DNA from: Ancylostoma caninum
Taxonomy: Eukaryota > Nematoda > Chromadorea > Rhabditida > Ancylostomatidae
Assembly: GCA_037903475.1 (NCBI GenBank)
Contig: JBAJFG010000276.1
Coordinates: 1 to 64,000 of the forward strand
Direction: 5' to 3'
DNA: 64,000 nucleotides
Within the stretch, counting starts at the first letter, position 1, and every line of letters starts with the position of its first letter. The position numbers were made by a program, and so were the translations under genes. Of this stretch, positions 33,279 through 43,853 are shown piece after piece. The notes beneath the pieces were generated by a model. The model was not told the DNA's origin. It saw nothing but the letters and a program-made list of their open reading frames with translations, and did no database searches.

Positions 33279-33453
33279 AATAATGAGCCTACTATGAAAA
33301 AATTTTGGCCTCATCCTTTCTTAATGGTGTCGCTATTTGTCATATGGTTTTTGGCATGCGGAGGTGCTAGTGCAGGAATTCGCGTCCTCAGCAAGTCGGC
33401 TTATGTAGTAATCCTTCTTGCCGTGTTCTACACTGCAATGCTCTTCACTCTAG
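33279..33453 (+). CDS. SLC6-family transporter, exon e (TM4-TM5)
   Basis: Acceptor ATCTTCAG; donor CTAG|GTAAAT. It enters in phase 0, directly continuing exon d, and leaves in phase 1. The residues give a helix (HPFLMVSLFVIWFLA), a short loop with AGIRVLSKSAYV (family: 'kGvkSSGKvvYvta'), and a second helix ending MLFTL. This is the TM4-IL-TM5 hairpin of SLC6. An alternative acceptor 11 bp upstream (CATGCAG) would break the frame with exon d. Confidence 0.8.
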
Positions 33454-33519
33454 GTAAATCTCAGGGAAAACCCTCTTCAATCAATGAAATGCGAGAAATT
33501 GTAAATGAAAATTTTTCAG

Positions 33520-33637
33520 CATGCTTCATTGGCAATGTTCGAAGTTCAATGGGCATATTCTTTTCTCCTCACTATAAACTGTTGTCGAGTGTGGAAAGTT
33601 GGATAGTGGCTGCTGGTCACGCCCTTTCAGCATTGAA
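33520..33637 (+). CDS. SLC6-family transporter, exon f (extracellular loop 3-TM6)
   Basis: Acceptor ATTTTTCAG; donor TGAA|GTAAGA; 66-bp intron before it. Enters phase 1, leaves phase 2. Contains GIFFSPHYKLLSSVESWIVA, equivalent to the family's 'G..YyLtPdf.kLl...vWidAa.Q', then AAGHALSAL beginning TM6. The aligned W and A positions support the call. TM6, which carries part of the substrate and Na+ sites, continues in the next exon. Confidence 0.8.
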
Positions 33638-34972
33638 GTAAGACAAAGTATCAGTGCGTTGTCCGTTTCGTGACATTAAAAACAACAATGAACAAGTCAA
33701 GGCAAATTTGGAAGAGCAGTAGAATTGGGTTGACTTGGTAGGGAAGAATTAGTTTCTCCTTGCAACCCTTCCATCTTCCACCCCCCCCCCACCTCTTGGT
33801 CGACGCAAATGAAAATCTATGTTCAACACGTGTGGGCTAGTCCATGGAAGAACCTGCCACTTTCTCCCACCTCCGCTACGAGAAGAAATGGAGCGCAACC
33901 TTGGATTTTCATGAGGACCATGGATGAAGTGATCAATCTTGTCAAAACTCACGCTAAAATGGTTCTCAGATGCTTCCAATTTTCAAGAGATTAAGTGGGG
34001 TAAACATACCATTACAATGTAAAAATTCTTGGAATGTGAATGGAAAGCATACGTTTTCTTGGGAACCTGACTGACTGCGGCAGAAAACAGCTGGCTCGTA
34101 TCGCGCCACAACTCGTCCGCAGATACCCGGATACCAAGTCTAACTTGTTATATCTTGGGAATTTCGGTGACTTTCGAGGTACAATTTGCGCGAAATTACT
34201 GGGACTATCGTCCAGACTCCAGAACATTCAAAATTTCGGATACCAAGATCATCTTGAGTGCTGCCTTTGAGACAATATGGATTTTTTGCTGGCCGTCAGT
34301 ACCAGCTTGTGTAGACTTGGTCATGCAAATGCGCCCTTGATACCCGCGTTCGGAGCCACACTCAAGCCCATTGAAACCAGCACTTTTTCTTTCCGGAATT
34401 TTCACGCATTTCGAGTTATTTCATCACTAGATGTGAGTTCTACGTCCCATAAAACCCCGGAATATGTGAAATCTCCGACACGAGGAGTGCTGTCTTTGAG
34501 GTGTCAATGATGAAAAACACAACACAAATATTAAACGAACATAAAGCATTGTGACTTACTTGTGAAGAAATTAGAATCGCAGTTGCGAGCACAGCTGCCT
34601 TGATCAAACATATCTACATTGCATGCACGAGATTGTCTAGGCCCAGTCAGTTGAACGAGCATGTGTTGCTTCCGGGTCAATGGAAGCACAAATTCCGAAG
34701 AAAGCGCGATTCCATGGAATTGTAGCAGCGTCAAATTTTGTAGATTTCCTGAGTGTATTGCGCTACTTCACCATTGAACATGAATTCTTGGCCCAAAAAA
34801 AAACCCCGGAATTCTGCAAAGTGTTAAACACAATAATTTTACCGGGTGCTTCTTCTAATAATCACTGAATGTTCAGTCTTCTACTGTTTTTGACAAAATT
34901 TGCAACATTATTAACATTATCATAAAAGCCCATGACAATATTGCGTGTCAGACAACAACAAAGATCTTACAG

Positions 34973-35121
34973 CGTGTCAACAGGCGGCATGATCAAATTG
35001 GCATCTGCTCGTCCTTTTCGAATGGCTATTGTGTGGGATGTAGTTTTAATAGCGACTGTCGTAGTGTTATACCATGGATTAACCCTAGCATCTATTGTTA
35101 TGTTTATGCAAAAATTTGCTG
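34973..35121 (+). CDS. SLC6-family transporter, exon g (TM6-TM7)
   Basis: Acceptor CTTACAG; donor GCTG|GTAAGT. Enters phase 2 (AA+C = Asn), leaves phase 1. It encodes NVSTGGMIKLASARPFRMAI, aligned to 'GxlIxxASYNxFxxN', then TM7 (VLYHGLTLASIVMFMQKFA), like 'lnsltSifaGfvvFsvlGfmA'. The usual YN in the middle is replaced by AR, so the protein is divergent. The next exon is 15 kb away, after the Helitron cluster and CR1-like element. Confidence 0.8.
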
Positions 35122-35629
35122 GTAAGTTCAGATATTCAAAGCTCCCTGCAGAGGTTTGCGGTGGAGCGAGTTCAAAACTCGTGATGTCAATGAGATTTCG
35201 GTTGAAGAAAAACCAGCAGAGCCAAGTCGAAAAGAAGTTGGAAAAAAAGAAGAAAATAGGACGGTACGATCCTCATAGATAAGCGAATAAATTTCGACGG
35301 CGAGGATCTTTTGGGAGCCCTGGAAGGGAAGGAGCTCCGATTGATGAGGATTTCAGAAATGGAGTCCGCTGGTTTTGCCGCAGGAAATCGGTGAAAACAC
35401 AACAAAACACAACAACGCGTTCAGCTCCCTCTATCTGAGAGTTCGTGGGGAGTCAGCCAATCTCCAGGCTTTTCTCTGAGCTTTTTGAGGAGGAGAAAGA
35501 TGGTCGAATGGTCCACTTCAGCATTCTCGTTGTCAAGCTTTCCACTGCCCATAGGAGCTTAAAATTTGATGGGCTGATGATCCCTTATTTCATCATCTGT
35601 GAGCCTTGTTTGTAGCTTATGAATATGAA
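35122..35629. other. Intron start, unassigned
   Basis: No supported feature before the Helitron end at 35630. Confidence 0.4.
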
Positions 35630-36875
35630 CCAGCCTGATCGTCCGGCTAACGCCGGACTCTCAGGCTTCTTTTCGTGCTCGCTTCGCTCGCATATTTTCA
35701 TTGTCCTCAGATAAGATTAATGCAGATGGATGAACAGACACCATCCACAGAGAAGCATTCTTTACCGCGGTTCATGGAGCCATTCACCCACTATGGACAG
35801 CTCCTTTCCAACAATTTGCGGTGCCGCATTTCGGTGGAAGTAAATAGTAAAAATTGACCGAGTAAGTGCAAATTGGGATTGGACCTGAACACCGGTGCAC
35901 CCTTATCTCACCGCTGGAACCTGCCTCCAAAGGTTCCTCCCGTTTTGGACGCCGGCGCACCCTTATCACACCGTTGGACCCGACTCCACGCGTTTTCCCA
36001 CTTTTAGACGCCGGCGCACCCTAATCACACCGTTGGCCCCGACTCCACGCGTTTCCCCACTTTTAGACGCCGGCGCACCCTTATCACGCCGTTGGACCCA
36101 ACTCCACGCGTTTTCCTACTTTTAGACGCCGGCGCACCCTTATCACGCCGTTGGACCCGACTCCAGGCGTTTCCCCACTTTTAGACGCCGGCGCACCCTT
36201 ATCACACCGTTGGACCCGACTCCACGCGTTTCCCCACTTTTAGACGACGGCGCACACTTATCACGCCGTTGGACCCAACTCCACGCGTTTTCCCACTTTT
36301 AGACGCCGGCGCACCCTTATCACGCCGTTGGACCCGACTCCAGGCGTTTCCTCACTTTTAGACGCCGGCGCACCCTTATCACGCCGTTGGACCCAACTCC
36401 ACGCGTTTTCCTACTTTTAGACGCCGGCGCACCCTTATCACGCCGTTGGACCCGACTCCAGGCGTTTCCCCACTTTTAGACGCCGGCGCACCCTTATCAC
36501 GCCGTTGGACCCGACTCCAGGCGTTTCCCCACTTTTAGACGCCGGCGCACCCTTATCACGCCGTTGGACCCGACTCCAGGCGTTTCCCACTTTTAGACGC
36601 CGGCGCACCCTTATCACGCCGTTGGACCCAACTCCACGCGTTTTCCCACTTTTAGACGCCGGCGCACCCTTATCACGCCGTTGGACCCGACTCCAGGCGT
36701 TTTCCCACTTTTAGACGCCGGCGCACCCTTATCACACCGTTGGACCCGACTCCAGGCGTTTCCCCACTTTCGGACGCCGGCGCACCCTTATCACACCGTT
36801 GGACCCGACTCCACGCGTTTTCCCACTTTTAGACGCCGGCGCACCCTTATCACGCCGTTGGACCCGACTCCAGTG
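35630..36875 (-). mobile_element. Helitron copy, 3' part with long minisatellite (subfamily 2)
   Basis: The 3' terminus is at 35630 (CTGG on the - strand, followed by T) with the perfect double hairpin identical to the 29474 end. The first ~280 bp are nearly identical, inverted, to 29200-29474. A ~16-unit 59-bp array (35930-36875) follows and then stops without the 5' region. Confidence 0.85.
35930..36875. repeat. 59-bp minisatellite array (~16 units)
   Basis: Units CCGTTGGACCCGACTCCAGG / CGTTTCCCCACTTTTAGACG / CCGGCGCACCCTTATCACG. A pairwise alternation of 'CACGCGTTTTCC' and 'CAGGCGTTTCCC' variants indicates block duplication. TTTTAGACG replaces the TTTTCGACG of the 28486 array and introduces stops (TAG) in one + frame. 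Confidence 0.95.
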
Positions 36876-37074
36876 ATAGAGAATATGATGGCGAATGTAG
36901 ATATGGTTTCAGACACCTTTAATAAATGAGAAAGTTATTCATGAAAGAAAATATTTGAAAACATTAATTTTTAACATGAAAAGAAGTTGCGAAAAAGCAG
37001 CCTTATGTACCAAATTAACACACTCTAGATCTGACCCAATTAAACTTGTGATATCCACACATTCACTATAAAAT
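36876..37074. other. AT-rich spacer between Helitron copies
   Basis: No feature recognised; may belong to the element whose part at 37075-37180 is shared with 2025-2165. Confidence 0.35.
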
Positions 37075-37180
37075 GTCACCAGCGAGTTTGCCATAATAGC
37101 AATCTTCGGAGTCCGCTGAATTAGCAGCTGAGTAGACACCATCCATGGCTTAATCTCCAAGAATGAAATGAACGTTTATC
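37075..37180. repeat. Dispersed repeat (second copy of 2025-2165)
   Basis: Shares GCCAT.ATA.CAATCTT.GGAGTCC.CTG, GAGT..ACACC..C.ATGGCTTAA.CTCCAA and AAGAATGAA.TGAACGT with 2025-2165. Ends 5 bp before the Helitron 3' terminus at 37186. Confidence 0.5.
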
Positions 37181-37185
37181 CTACA

Positions 37186-38360
37186 CCAGTCTGGCCGTCC
37201 GGCTTAGGCCGAACTTCCAGACTTTTCCCAATGCACGCTTCGCTCGCACGACTTTTTCCCTTTTTCATCCTAATGAACTCAGCCATACCACTTATAATGC
37301 GTTCCACATCTTTTCCATTGCTTTTCTTCATGTGAAACTGGACCTATCAAAGAGGACAAATCGAGTTTCTCGCGGCAATTTTACCTTTTGCTCCACTGAA
37401 ATAGCTGTTGAACTATTCAAAACATATATAGTTGACTGAAATAATTATGTATGACTGGTTAAATCTGGAATGATCGCAGGAAACGGTTTATCATTCTTTG
37501 TTTGTTATAACTTGTCAAGTGATAAGAGCCACTTTGAACATATAAAAGAGGAGGATGTGGTGTATCCATAAACAAATGAGAGGAGAAGAACACGAGAGGG
37601 GATGTAAGGAGGAGGGATTTACACGGATTGCATATTAATCACTGCTGAGGTCTGACTTCTAGTTTTTTACCATTGATGCTAGGCGCCAGCGAAACGATTG
37701 AGCGAATATGCACCTGACTCGTGTCATTTCTTTAGTAGTGGACAGCGGCGCATCTTTCCTCCGTCGATCTCCACATTTTCGGACTCTCTGCCATTTTTAG
37801 GCACCGGCGCTACCTTATAACACCATTGGACCCAACTCCAGGCGTTTCCCCATTTTTCGACGCCGGCTCACCCTTATCACACCGTTGGACCCGACTCCAG
37901 GTGTCTTCCCGCTTTTGGATGACGGCGCTCCCTTTGGACTTGACTTCAGACGTTTCCTCATTTATGGACGCCGGAGCATCCTTATCACACCCCTAGCCCA
38001 CCTCTAACACTACACTAAGGCCTAATCCTCATCCTCGTCGTTCCTCGTCCGCCTCGTTCCTCCTCTTCGTTATAAAGGCAACCTATCCGTCTCTCTCCTT
38101 TTATACGGTTCTGTAATTACAGGCCTATCTCATTCATTCCGACTGTGATGAAAACAACAGTCGGACATTAACATGTCGTATCATGATTGGCGTGGCCCGA
38201 AACACCTCTAATTCAAGGTAAAAATCGAAATTTACCGCATTTTCGTGCATAACTCGAAGCGCTGAACACAATGGTGTAGGTATTTTCCGTTTTCGATGGC
38301 TGGTTCTCGTGCACACACAAACACACACACACATGAACTGCCAATTAAGAAGAAGTAAGA
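37186..38360 (-). mobile_element. Helitron copy, both ends
   Basis: 3' end CCAGTCTGG.. at 37186 (preceded by A, so CTGG|T on the - strand); 5' end TCTTACTTCTTCTTAATTGG at 38360 after A. The outer stem AGTCTGG/CCAGACT is intact. Internally there are four degraded minisatellite units (37740-37985), a CTCGTCGTTCCTCGTCCGCC block and CTTTTATAC (38098). It combines a subfamily-1 type hairpin with a subfamily-2 type 5' end, 1175 bp. Confidence 0.85.
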
Positions 38361-38469
38361 TCTCAACTATCTCCACATCCTTGAAGTTGATTATTCTCCC
38401 AACTTGTCCCGATGCGAGCTCAGCAGCGCAACGAACCGAAACACACATCAGATGAATCATTGAGCCCCA

Positions 38470-38912
38470 GCTTTGCCACCTTTCCTCCACAGGCTGTGCC
38501 AACTTTGGACATGTTCCCTGCTGTTTCCCTACTTTGGGCGACGGCGCACCCTTATCACAGTGGTGGACCCGTCTCCCCCCACTTTGGGCGCCGGCCCACC
38601 CTCATCACAGTGGTGGACCGGTCTCCCCCCACTTTGGGCGCCGGCGCACCCTTATCACAGTGGTGGACCCGTCTCCCCCCACTTTGGGCGCCGGCGCAGC
38701 CCTTCTCCATGGACTCCATTGACGGACCCGTTGTACACCATCCGACCTTCTGTTCGATCTCATCCCTACCCCACTCCACCACACCCGTTCCTAGCCTTTT
38801 ATATGATCTCACAATCACGATCATTGACCAATCGTAGAATTTCGTAACGGTCTGACACACATACTTACATACATACAGACACTCATGTAAACAGGCTAAG
38901 CCCGTTATTATA
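38470..38912 (-). mobile_element. Helitron copy, 5' half (subfamily 1)
   Basis: 50-bp minisatellite units (38520-38700) followed by the CTCCATTGACGGACCCGTTG block, CTTTTATATGATCTC and the 5' end (..CCCGTTATTATA) at 38912. It lies head-to-tail with the next copy; its hairpin end is missing. Confidence 0.75.
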
Positions 38913-38917
38913 TAGAA

Positions 38918-40090
38918 CCAGTCTGGCCGTCCGGCTAACGCCGGACTTCCAGACTTCTACTGATGCTCGCTTCGCTCGCATACTCCGCATAGGATGCAGA
39001 AAAAAGGTGGACAGTTTTGGTAGACCCTGTATCCTCCCCAGTAAGTCCATCGACTTTTGGAATGCTCTCGATCACGTGAGCGGTAGCTCTCCTCCGAAGT
39101 AATTTCTTTTGATTGGCCCTAGTTTACGTTGTTAATTGGATGTTGCCGATGCAGTGGGAATGCTCTCTTCAAATAATCTATCTTTAGCTGGTTGTTGTGG
39201 TAACTCAAGTGATAATGGTCTGCCCATGTATAAAAACAGAGTGAAGGGTGGGGTCGATTCAGATACAAAGGGACTGGAATGAGGAGGGGAGCACGGATTG
39301 GAATAACGTGCACCTAGATCAAATAGGAGAACGAATAGCCGGAACGAGTGCCAGGGCACCATTCATGAAGAAATTTACCTAGGCCGTGACGAACTTCCTT
39401 TTCTGGGCGCCGGCGCACCCTTATCACAGCTGTCGACCCGTTTCCCCCACTTCTGGGTGCCGGCGCAGCCTTATCACAGTGGGGACCCATCTCCCCCACT
39501 TCTGGGCGCCGGCGCACCCTTATCATACCGTTGGACCCGACTCCAGGCGTTTCCCCAGTTTTGGACGCCGGCGCACCCTTATCACAGAGTTGGACCCGTC
39601 CCACCACTTTTGGGCGCCGGCGCATCCTTATCACAGCTGTCGACCCGTTTCCCCCACTTCTGGGCGCCGGTGCACCCTTATCACAGCGGTGGACCCGTCG
39701 GCCCCAATTTTGAGTGCCGGCGGGCCCTTATCACAGCGTTGGACCCGTCCCCCCACTTTTGGGCGCCGGCGAGGCCTTACCACAGCGACGGACCCTTCTA
39801 CATCACTTTTGAATGCCGGCGGGGCCTTGTCACAGCGTTGGAAAGGTCTACCCCACTTTTGGCCGCACCCCTTCTGTATTGACTCCCTTGACGGACCCAT
39901 TCAACATTGTCCAACCGTCTCCTCGATCTCATCCCTACCCCAGTCAACCATACCACACCCATTCCTAAGCTTTTATATGATCTCACAATCACGATCATTG
40001 ACCAATCGTAGAATTTCGTAACGGTCTGACACACATACATACTTACATACAGACAGACATGAAAACAGACTAAGCCCGTTATTATAAGTC
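38918..40090 (-). mobile_element. Helitron copy, complete, tandem copy 1 (subfamily 1)
   Basis: 3' terminus CTGG at 38918 (- strand) with perfect AGTCTGG/CCAGACT and GTCCGGC/GCCGGAC stems; 5' terminus GACTTATAATAACGGGC at 40090. Inside are a second TATA-like GTATAAAAACAGAG (about 39228), mixed 50/59-bp minisatellite units (39400-39870) and CTTTTATATGATC (39968). No protein gene; the 211-codon frame at 39386 is repeat-derived. Confidence 0.85.
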
Positions 40091-40091
40091 A

Positions 40092-41469
40092 CCAGTCTGG
40101 CCGTCCGGCTAACGCCGAACTTCCAGACTTCTTCTGATGCTCGCTTCGCTCGCATACTCTGCATACGATGCAGAAAAGAAGGTGGACAGATTTAGTAGGT
40201 CCTGTACCCTCCCGAGTAAGTCCATCGACTTTTGGAAAGGTCTCGATAGCGTGAGCGGTAGCCTTCCTCCACGTGGGAGAAGTAATTTCTTCTGATTGGC
40301 CCTAGTGGCCGTTGTTAATTGGACGTAGCCGATTCAGTGGAAATGCTCTCTTGAAATAATCCATCTTTAGCTGGTTGTTGTGGCAACTCAGGTGATAAGG
40401 GTCTGCCCATGTATAAAAACAGAGTGAAAGGTGGGGTCGATTCAAATACCAATGGACTGGAATGAGGAGGGGAATACGGATTGGAATAACGTGCACCTAG
40501 GTCACATAGATAGAAGGAATAGCCGGAACGGTGCCACGGCACCATTCATGAAAAAATTTACCTAGGCCGTGACCTCTTCCTTTTCTGGACGCGAGCGCCC
40601 TTATCACAACACTGGACCGTCATGCGTTTTCCCACTTCTGGGCGCCGGCGCACCCTCATCATAGCTGTCGACCCGTCTCCTCCACTTTTGGGCGCCGGCG
40701 CACTCTTATCACAGCGGTGGACCCGTCCCCCCACTTTTGGACGCCGGCGCACTCTTATCACAGTGGTGGACCCGTCTCCTCCACTTCTGGGCGCCGGCGC
40801 ACCCTTTTCATCATAGTGGTGGACCCGTCTCCCCCACTTCTGGGCGCCGACGCATTGTTATCACAGTGGTGGACCCGTCTCCTCCACTTCTGGGCGCCGG
40901 TGCACCGTTATCACAGTGGTGCACCCGTCTCCCCCATTCTGGGCGCCGACGCATTGTTATCACAGTGGTGGACCCGTCTCCTCCACTTCTGGGCGCCGGC
41001 GCACCGTTATCACAGTGGTGCACCCGTCTCCCCCATTCTGGGCGCCGGCGCACCGTTATAACAGTGTTGAACCCGTCCCCTCACTTTTGGGCGCCGGCGA
41101 GGTGTTACCACAGCGATGGACCCTTCCACCCCAATTTTGAGTGCCGGCGAAGCCTTATCACAGCGTTGGACCCGTCCTCCCGCTTTTGGACGCCGGCGCA
41201 GCCTTATCACAGCGATGGACAGGCTCCCCCCACTTTGGGCGCCGGCGCAACCCCCGACTCCATTGACGGACCCGTTGTACACCATCCGACCTTCTGTTCG
41301 ATCTCATCCCTACCCCAATCCACCACACCACACCCGTTCCTAGCCTTTTATATGATCTCACAATCACGATCACTGACCAGTTGTAGAATTTCGTAACGGT
41401 CTGACACACATACTTACTTACATACAGACAGACATGAAAACAGACTAAGCCCGTTATTATAAGTCATGA
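40092..41469 (-). mobile_element. Helitron copy, complete, tandem copy 2 (subfamily 1)
   Basis: 3' terminus at 40092, one base after the previous copy's 5' end, so the two are directly head-to-tail. The 5' end TCATGACTTATAATAACGGG ends at 41469 and is preceded by A on the - strand. The 50-bp minisatellite covers 40600-41260. One inner-stem position is unpaired. Tandem arrays are a known outcome of rolling-circle transposition. Confidence 0.85.
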
Positions 41470-41929
41470 TGATGATAATGGTTATTCTATCTCACCAACA
41501 CATCCCCTCGCCTTTGTATTCGCAAACATACTTCTTGACCAATTTTCCCGGAAAATGCATTACCAAGCTAAATTTTATAACGTGAAATGTATTGTCAAAC
41601 ACATTCTCTCGCCAAATGTATCGCCACCAAAATCCAAAGTAGCAGCATCTTGTCTCTGCTGCTGCCATTCTTTGCTCAAATGCTGCTCAAGCTTTCCTCC
41701 TTATAGCAGCAACTGCTGAAGGTTGGCAGCAATTGAGGGGGGGGGGGTAATTGTTGGAGATGCTGCTAGGGTTTTTACCCAACGTACCACGTTTTTCGGT
41801 CTCCGTTACTAGCGCACATTTATCACAGCATGCCATAGGCCTAAGGCCTATAACATACTTTGCGGCAACAGTGTCCTGAGCTCATAGGGTTCACTTGCAG
41901 CACAAACGGGTGTGCATCCTGAGATACAC
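41470..41929. other. Intron sequence; short 'AAATGTATYGCC' repeat
   Basis: 41560-41635 resembles the repeat at 1845-2013. The rest has a G9 run (41738-41746) and a few CAGCAGC repeats. Confidence 0.45.
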
Positions 41930-42270
41930 TTGGCGGGTACGTCCCCTCCTCCACCGTCCGGTTCCACCCGCTCCCATCATGTACCGCTGTTTCAGCCCTC
42001 ACGAGCTGCGTTCATAACAAGACATGCTGTGTTTATCGCTTCACGTGACATTTCATCTTACACCTGTCCTTGCACGATCACATTGTAAGATACAGGAGAC
42101 GAGCTGCGAAAGTGATTGGAAAACCAAAATTCGTACAGACTGCTGGGATGCGTATGCATTCTGTGGATTGGGTTATCACGTGAAGGACCTCGCGGTCACA
42201 CGGCGACTTTTATACCTTCACCTCGTCCTCCGCATTTCACGCATCTCGTCTGACAGATGTACGTATGTGT
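41930..42270 (+). repeat. Dispersed repeat (inverted partner of 14353-14700)
   Basis: Blocks GCTGTGTTT, GTCCTTGCACGATCACATT, GGGATGCGTATGCATTCTG, CGCGGTCACACGGCGACTTTT and CACGCATCTCGTCT follow the order found on the - strand at 14353-14700. Confidence 0.55.
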
Positions 42271-42439
42271 GTATTTATTTATTACATGGTAAGTCATGCA
42301 TAAAACTATAAAAAGAGAAAACAACGAGGTAAAACATGATCATGCGAGACCAGTAACAACAACCTGAATACGGAATAAAATCACGAATTCAAGTACGAGT
42401 TCAGCACTCACTCAAATGATCTGAGTTTAGAAGGAATGG

Positions 42440-42563
42440 GTTAATTTTTGCTTTCGCAATATGCACCTGTTCTGTAAGCAGAAAACCGTCTTCTTAATTT
42501 TTTCTTTGGCTTCGAAAATACAAGTTTATTGACTTGTCCTCTAGTATTGGATGCCCTAATTTC

Positions 42564-42606
<43 letters not shown>

Positions 42607-43040
42607 TTCAACCGATCAGTCAGGATCTTATACACTAAAAGTGAGTCGTGTTTACGACTCCTGCAACTCAGGGAACAAACTCCTAAGTTTTTATTCCTCA
42701 CCTCACTGCAAGGTATAGCATCATAAAGGAAACCAACTACTCTAATCATTAGTTCACGCGTAAAATTATTCTGAATCTTTTCAAACTCTAAAATACTCTT
42801 GCGCTTAGAGGGGTTGAACACTACAGTGCCATACTCAAGAATAGGACGTATATAAGTTTTGTAGACCTTGAGTAAAACTGAAGGATTTCTAGTAGAGAGC
42901 GCTCTAAAGAAACCGTATAGGACCCTATTTCCCTTTAATGCGATCTGATGAAATGTGAATCAAAGCTGAGTTCCTTGTCAATAAGAAATCCCAACTCCAA
43001 GACTTCGCTCATTGGCTGGATCGTTCGTTGTCCAAGTATG
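42440..43040 (-). pseudogene. CR1-like LINE, RT C-terminal remnant
   Basis: On the - strand, VFNPSKRKSILEFEKIQNNF then FTRELMIRVV.. and YKILTDRLN are typical of the thumb/C-terminal region of CR1/Jockey-type RTs ('..W.P....I..LE.VQRrFTr..'). A (TA)n tract (42566-42604) interrupts it. This continues the RT remnant at 43854-44765 across a foldback insertion. Confidence 0.7.
42566..42604. repeat. TA microsatellite
   Basis: Perfect (TA)n of about 38 bp inside the LINE remnant. Confidence 0.9.
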
Positions 43041-43853
43041 TAAAGTCCTTACGCGCAATCAGGTAGCCGCTATACTCCTCGAGGAGTATAGCACCTTGCG
43101 TCGCCGTCGCCGTCGATGGCGGCCGCCAATGTTGGCAACCTCTCACAATCGATACGCACCGGCGCTGCAGTCGCCAAAATTGGCGGCCGTCGATCGCCAA
43201 CGTTGGCGACCAATCGATAAGCACCGACGTCACAGTCGCCAACATTGGCGGCCGCCGATATCGACGATCGCCAGTCGCCGGCGACGGCGGCCGCCGCCGC
43301 CGCTCCGCCCACAATCAATGCGTATCGGCCTCACAGTCACCGGCGACGGCGACGCAAGGTGCTACAGTCCTCGAGGACTATAGCGGCAGTGTCAGCGGAA
43401 GATTTTCGAGCGCGCCCAGCATGGGGCGCGTGCGCGGCGGGGCCCTCTTGTGGCAGCGGTTCTCAGTCGTTCATCAGATTCTTGGCCCTGGTGAGTGTTT
43501 TCCTTTCATTTTTTCTTTAACTGAAGTCCACCTGAAGCCATGAGGCCTGTGGCTGACCGATATCGACCGGACGGCCCCGCACGCCTCATATTTTGCACGG
43601 TTTCCCTATGCATGCCCCAAATGCTTGTTTTTATTGCTTTTATGAGGCATGTGGGGCCGTCCGGTCAACAACGGTCAGCCACAGGCCTCACACTTTCGGA
43701 TAAACTTCAATCAAAAAATGAAGGAAAAACACTCTCCAGGGCCAAAAATCTGACGAACGACGGTGCACCGCTGCCACAAGAGAGCCGCGCAACGCACATG
43801 CCCCAAGCTGGGCGCGCTCGAAAATTTTCTGCTGATTGCGTGTAAGGACTTTA
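43041..43853. mobile_element. Foldback element inserted in the LINE
   Basis: Ends TAAAGTCCTTACGCGCAATC / GATTGCGTGTAAGGACTTTA are inverted. The arms continue through GAAGATTTTCGAGCGCGCCCA, CTTGTGGCAGCGG, TCAGATT.TTGGCCCTGG and GTGAGGCCTGTGGCTGACCG for about 250 bp. The left arm is interrupted by a second palindromic element (43066-43387). No coding capacity. Confidence 0.8.
43066..43387. mobile_element. Palindromic element nested in the foldback
   Basis: Ends GCCGCTATACTCCTCGAGGA and TCCTCGAGGACTATAGCGGC each contain a self-complementary core (22-bp perfect CTATACTCCTC/GAGGAGTATAG at the left). They continue inverted through GCACCTTGCGTCGCCGTCGC. The interior holds degenerate tandem repeats of CAATCGATACGCACCG..CGCCAAAATTGGCGGCC. 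Confidence 0.75.

Noticed and set aside
39386..41396. Open frames of 114-219 codons in the Helitron tandem
   Set aside because: Repeat-derived frames crossing minisatellite units; both strands are open and no start context or domain exists.
43009..43383. Alanine/arginine-rich frames on both strands
   Set aside because: Caused by G+C-rich trinucleotide-like repeats in the nested palindrome.
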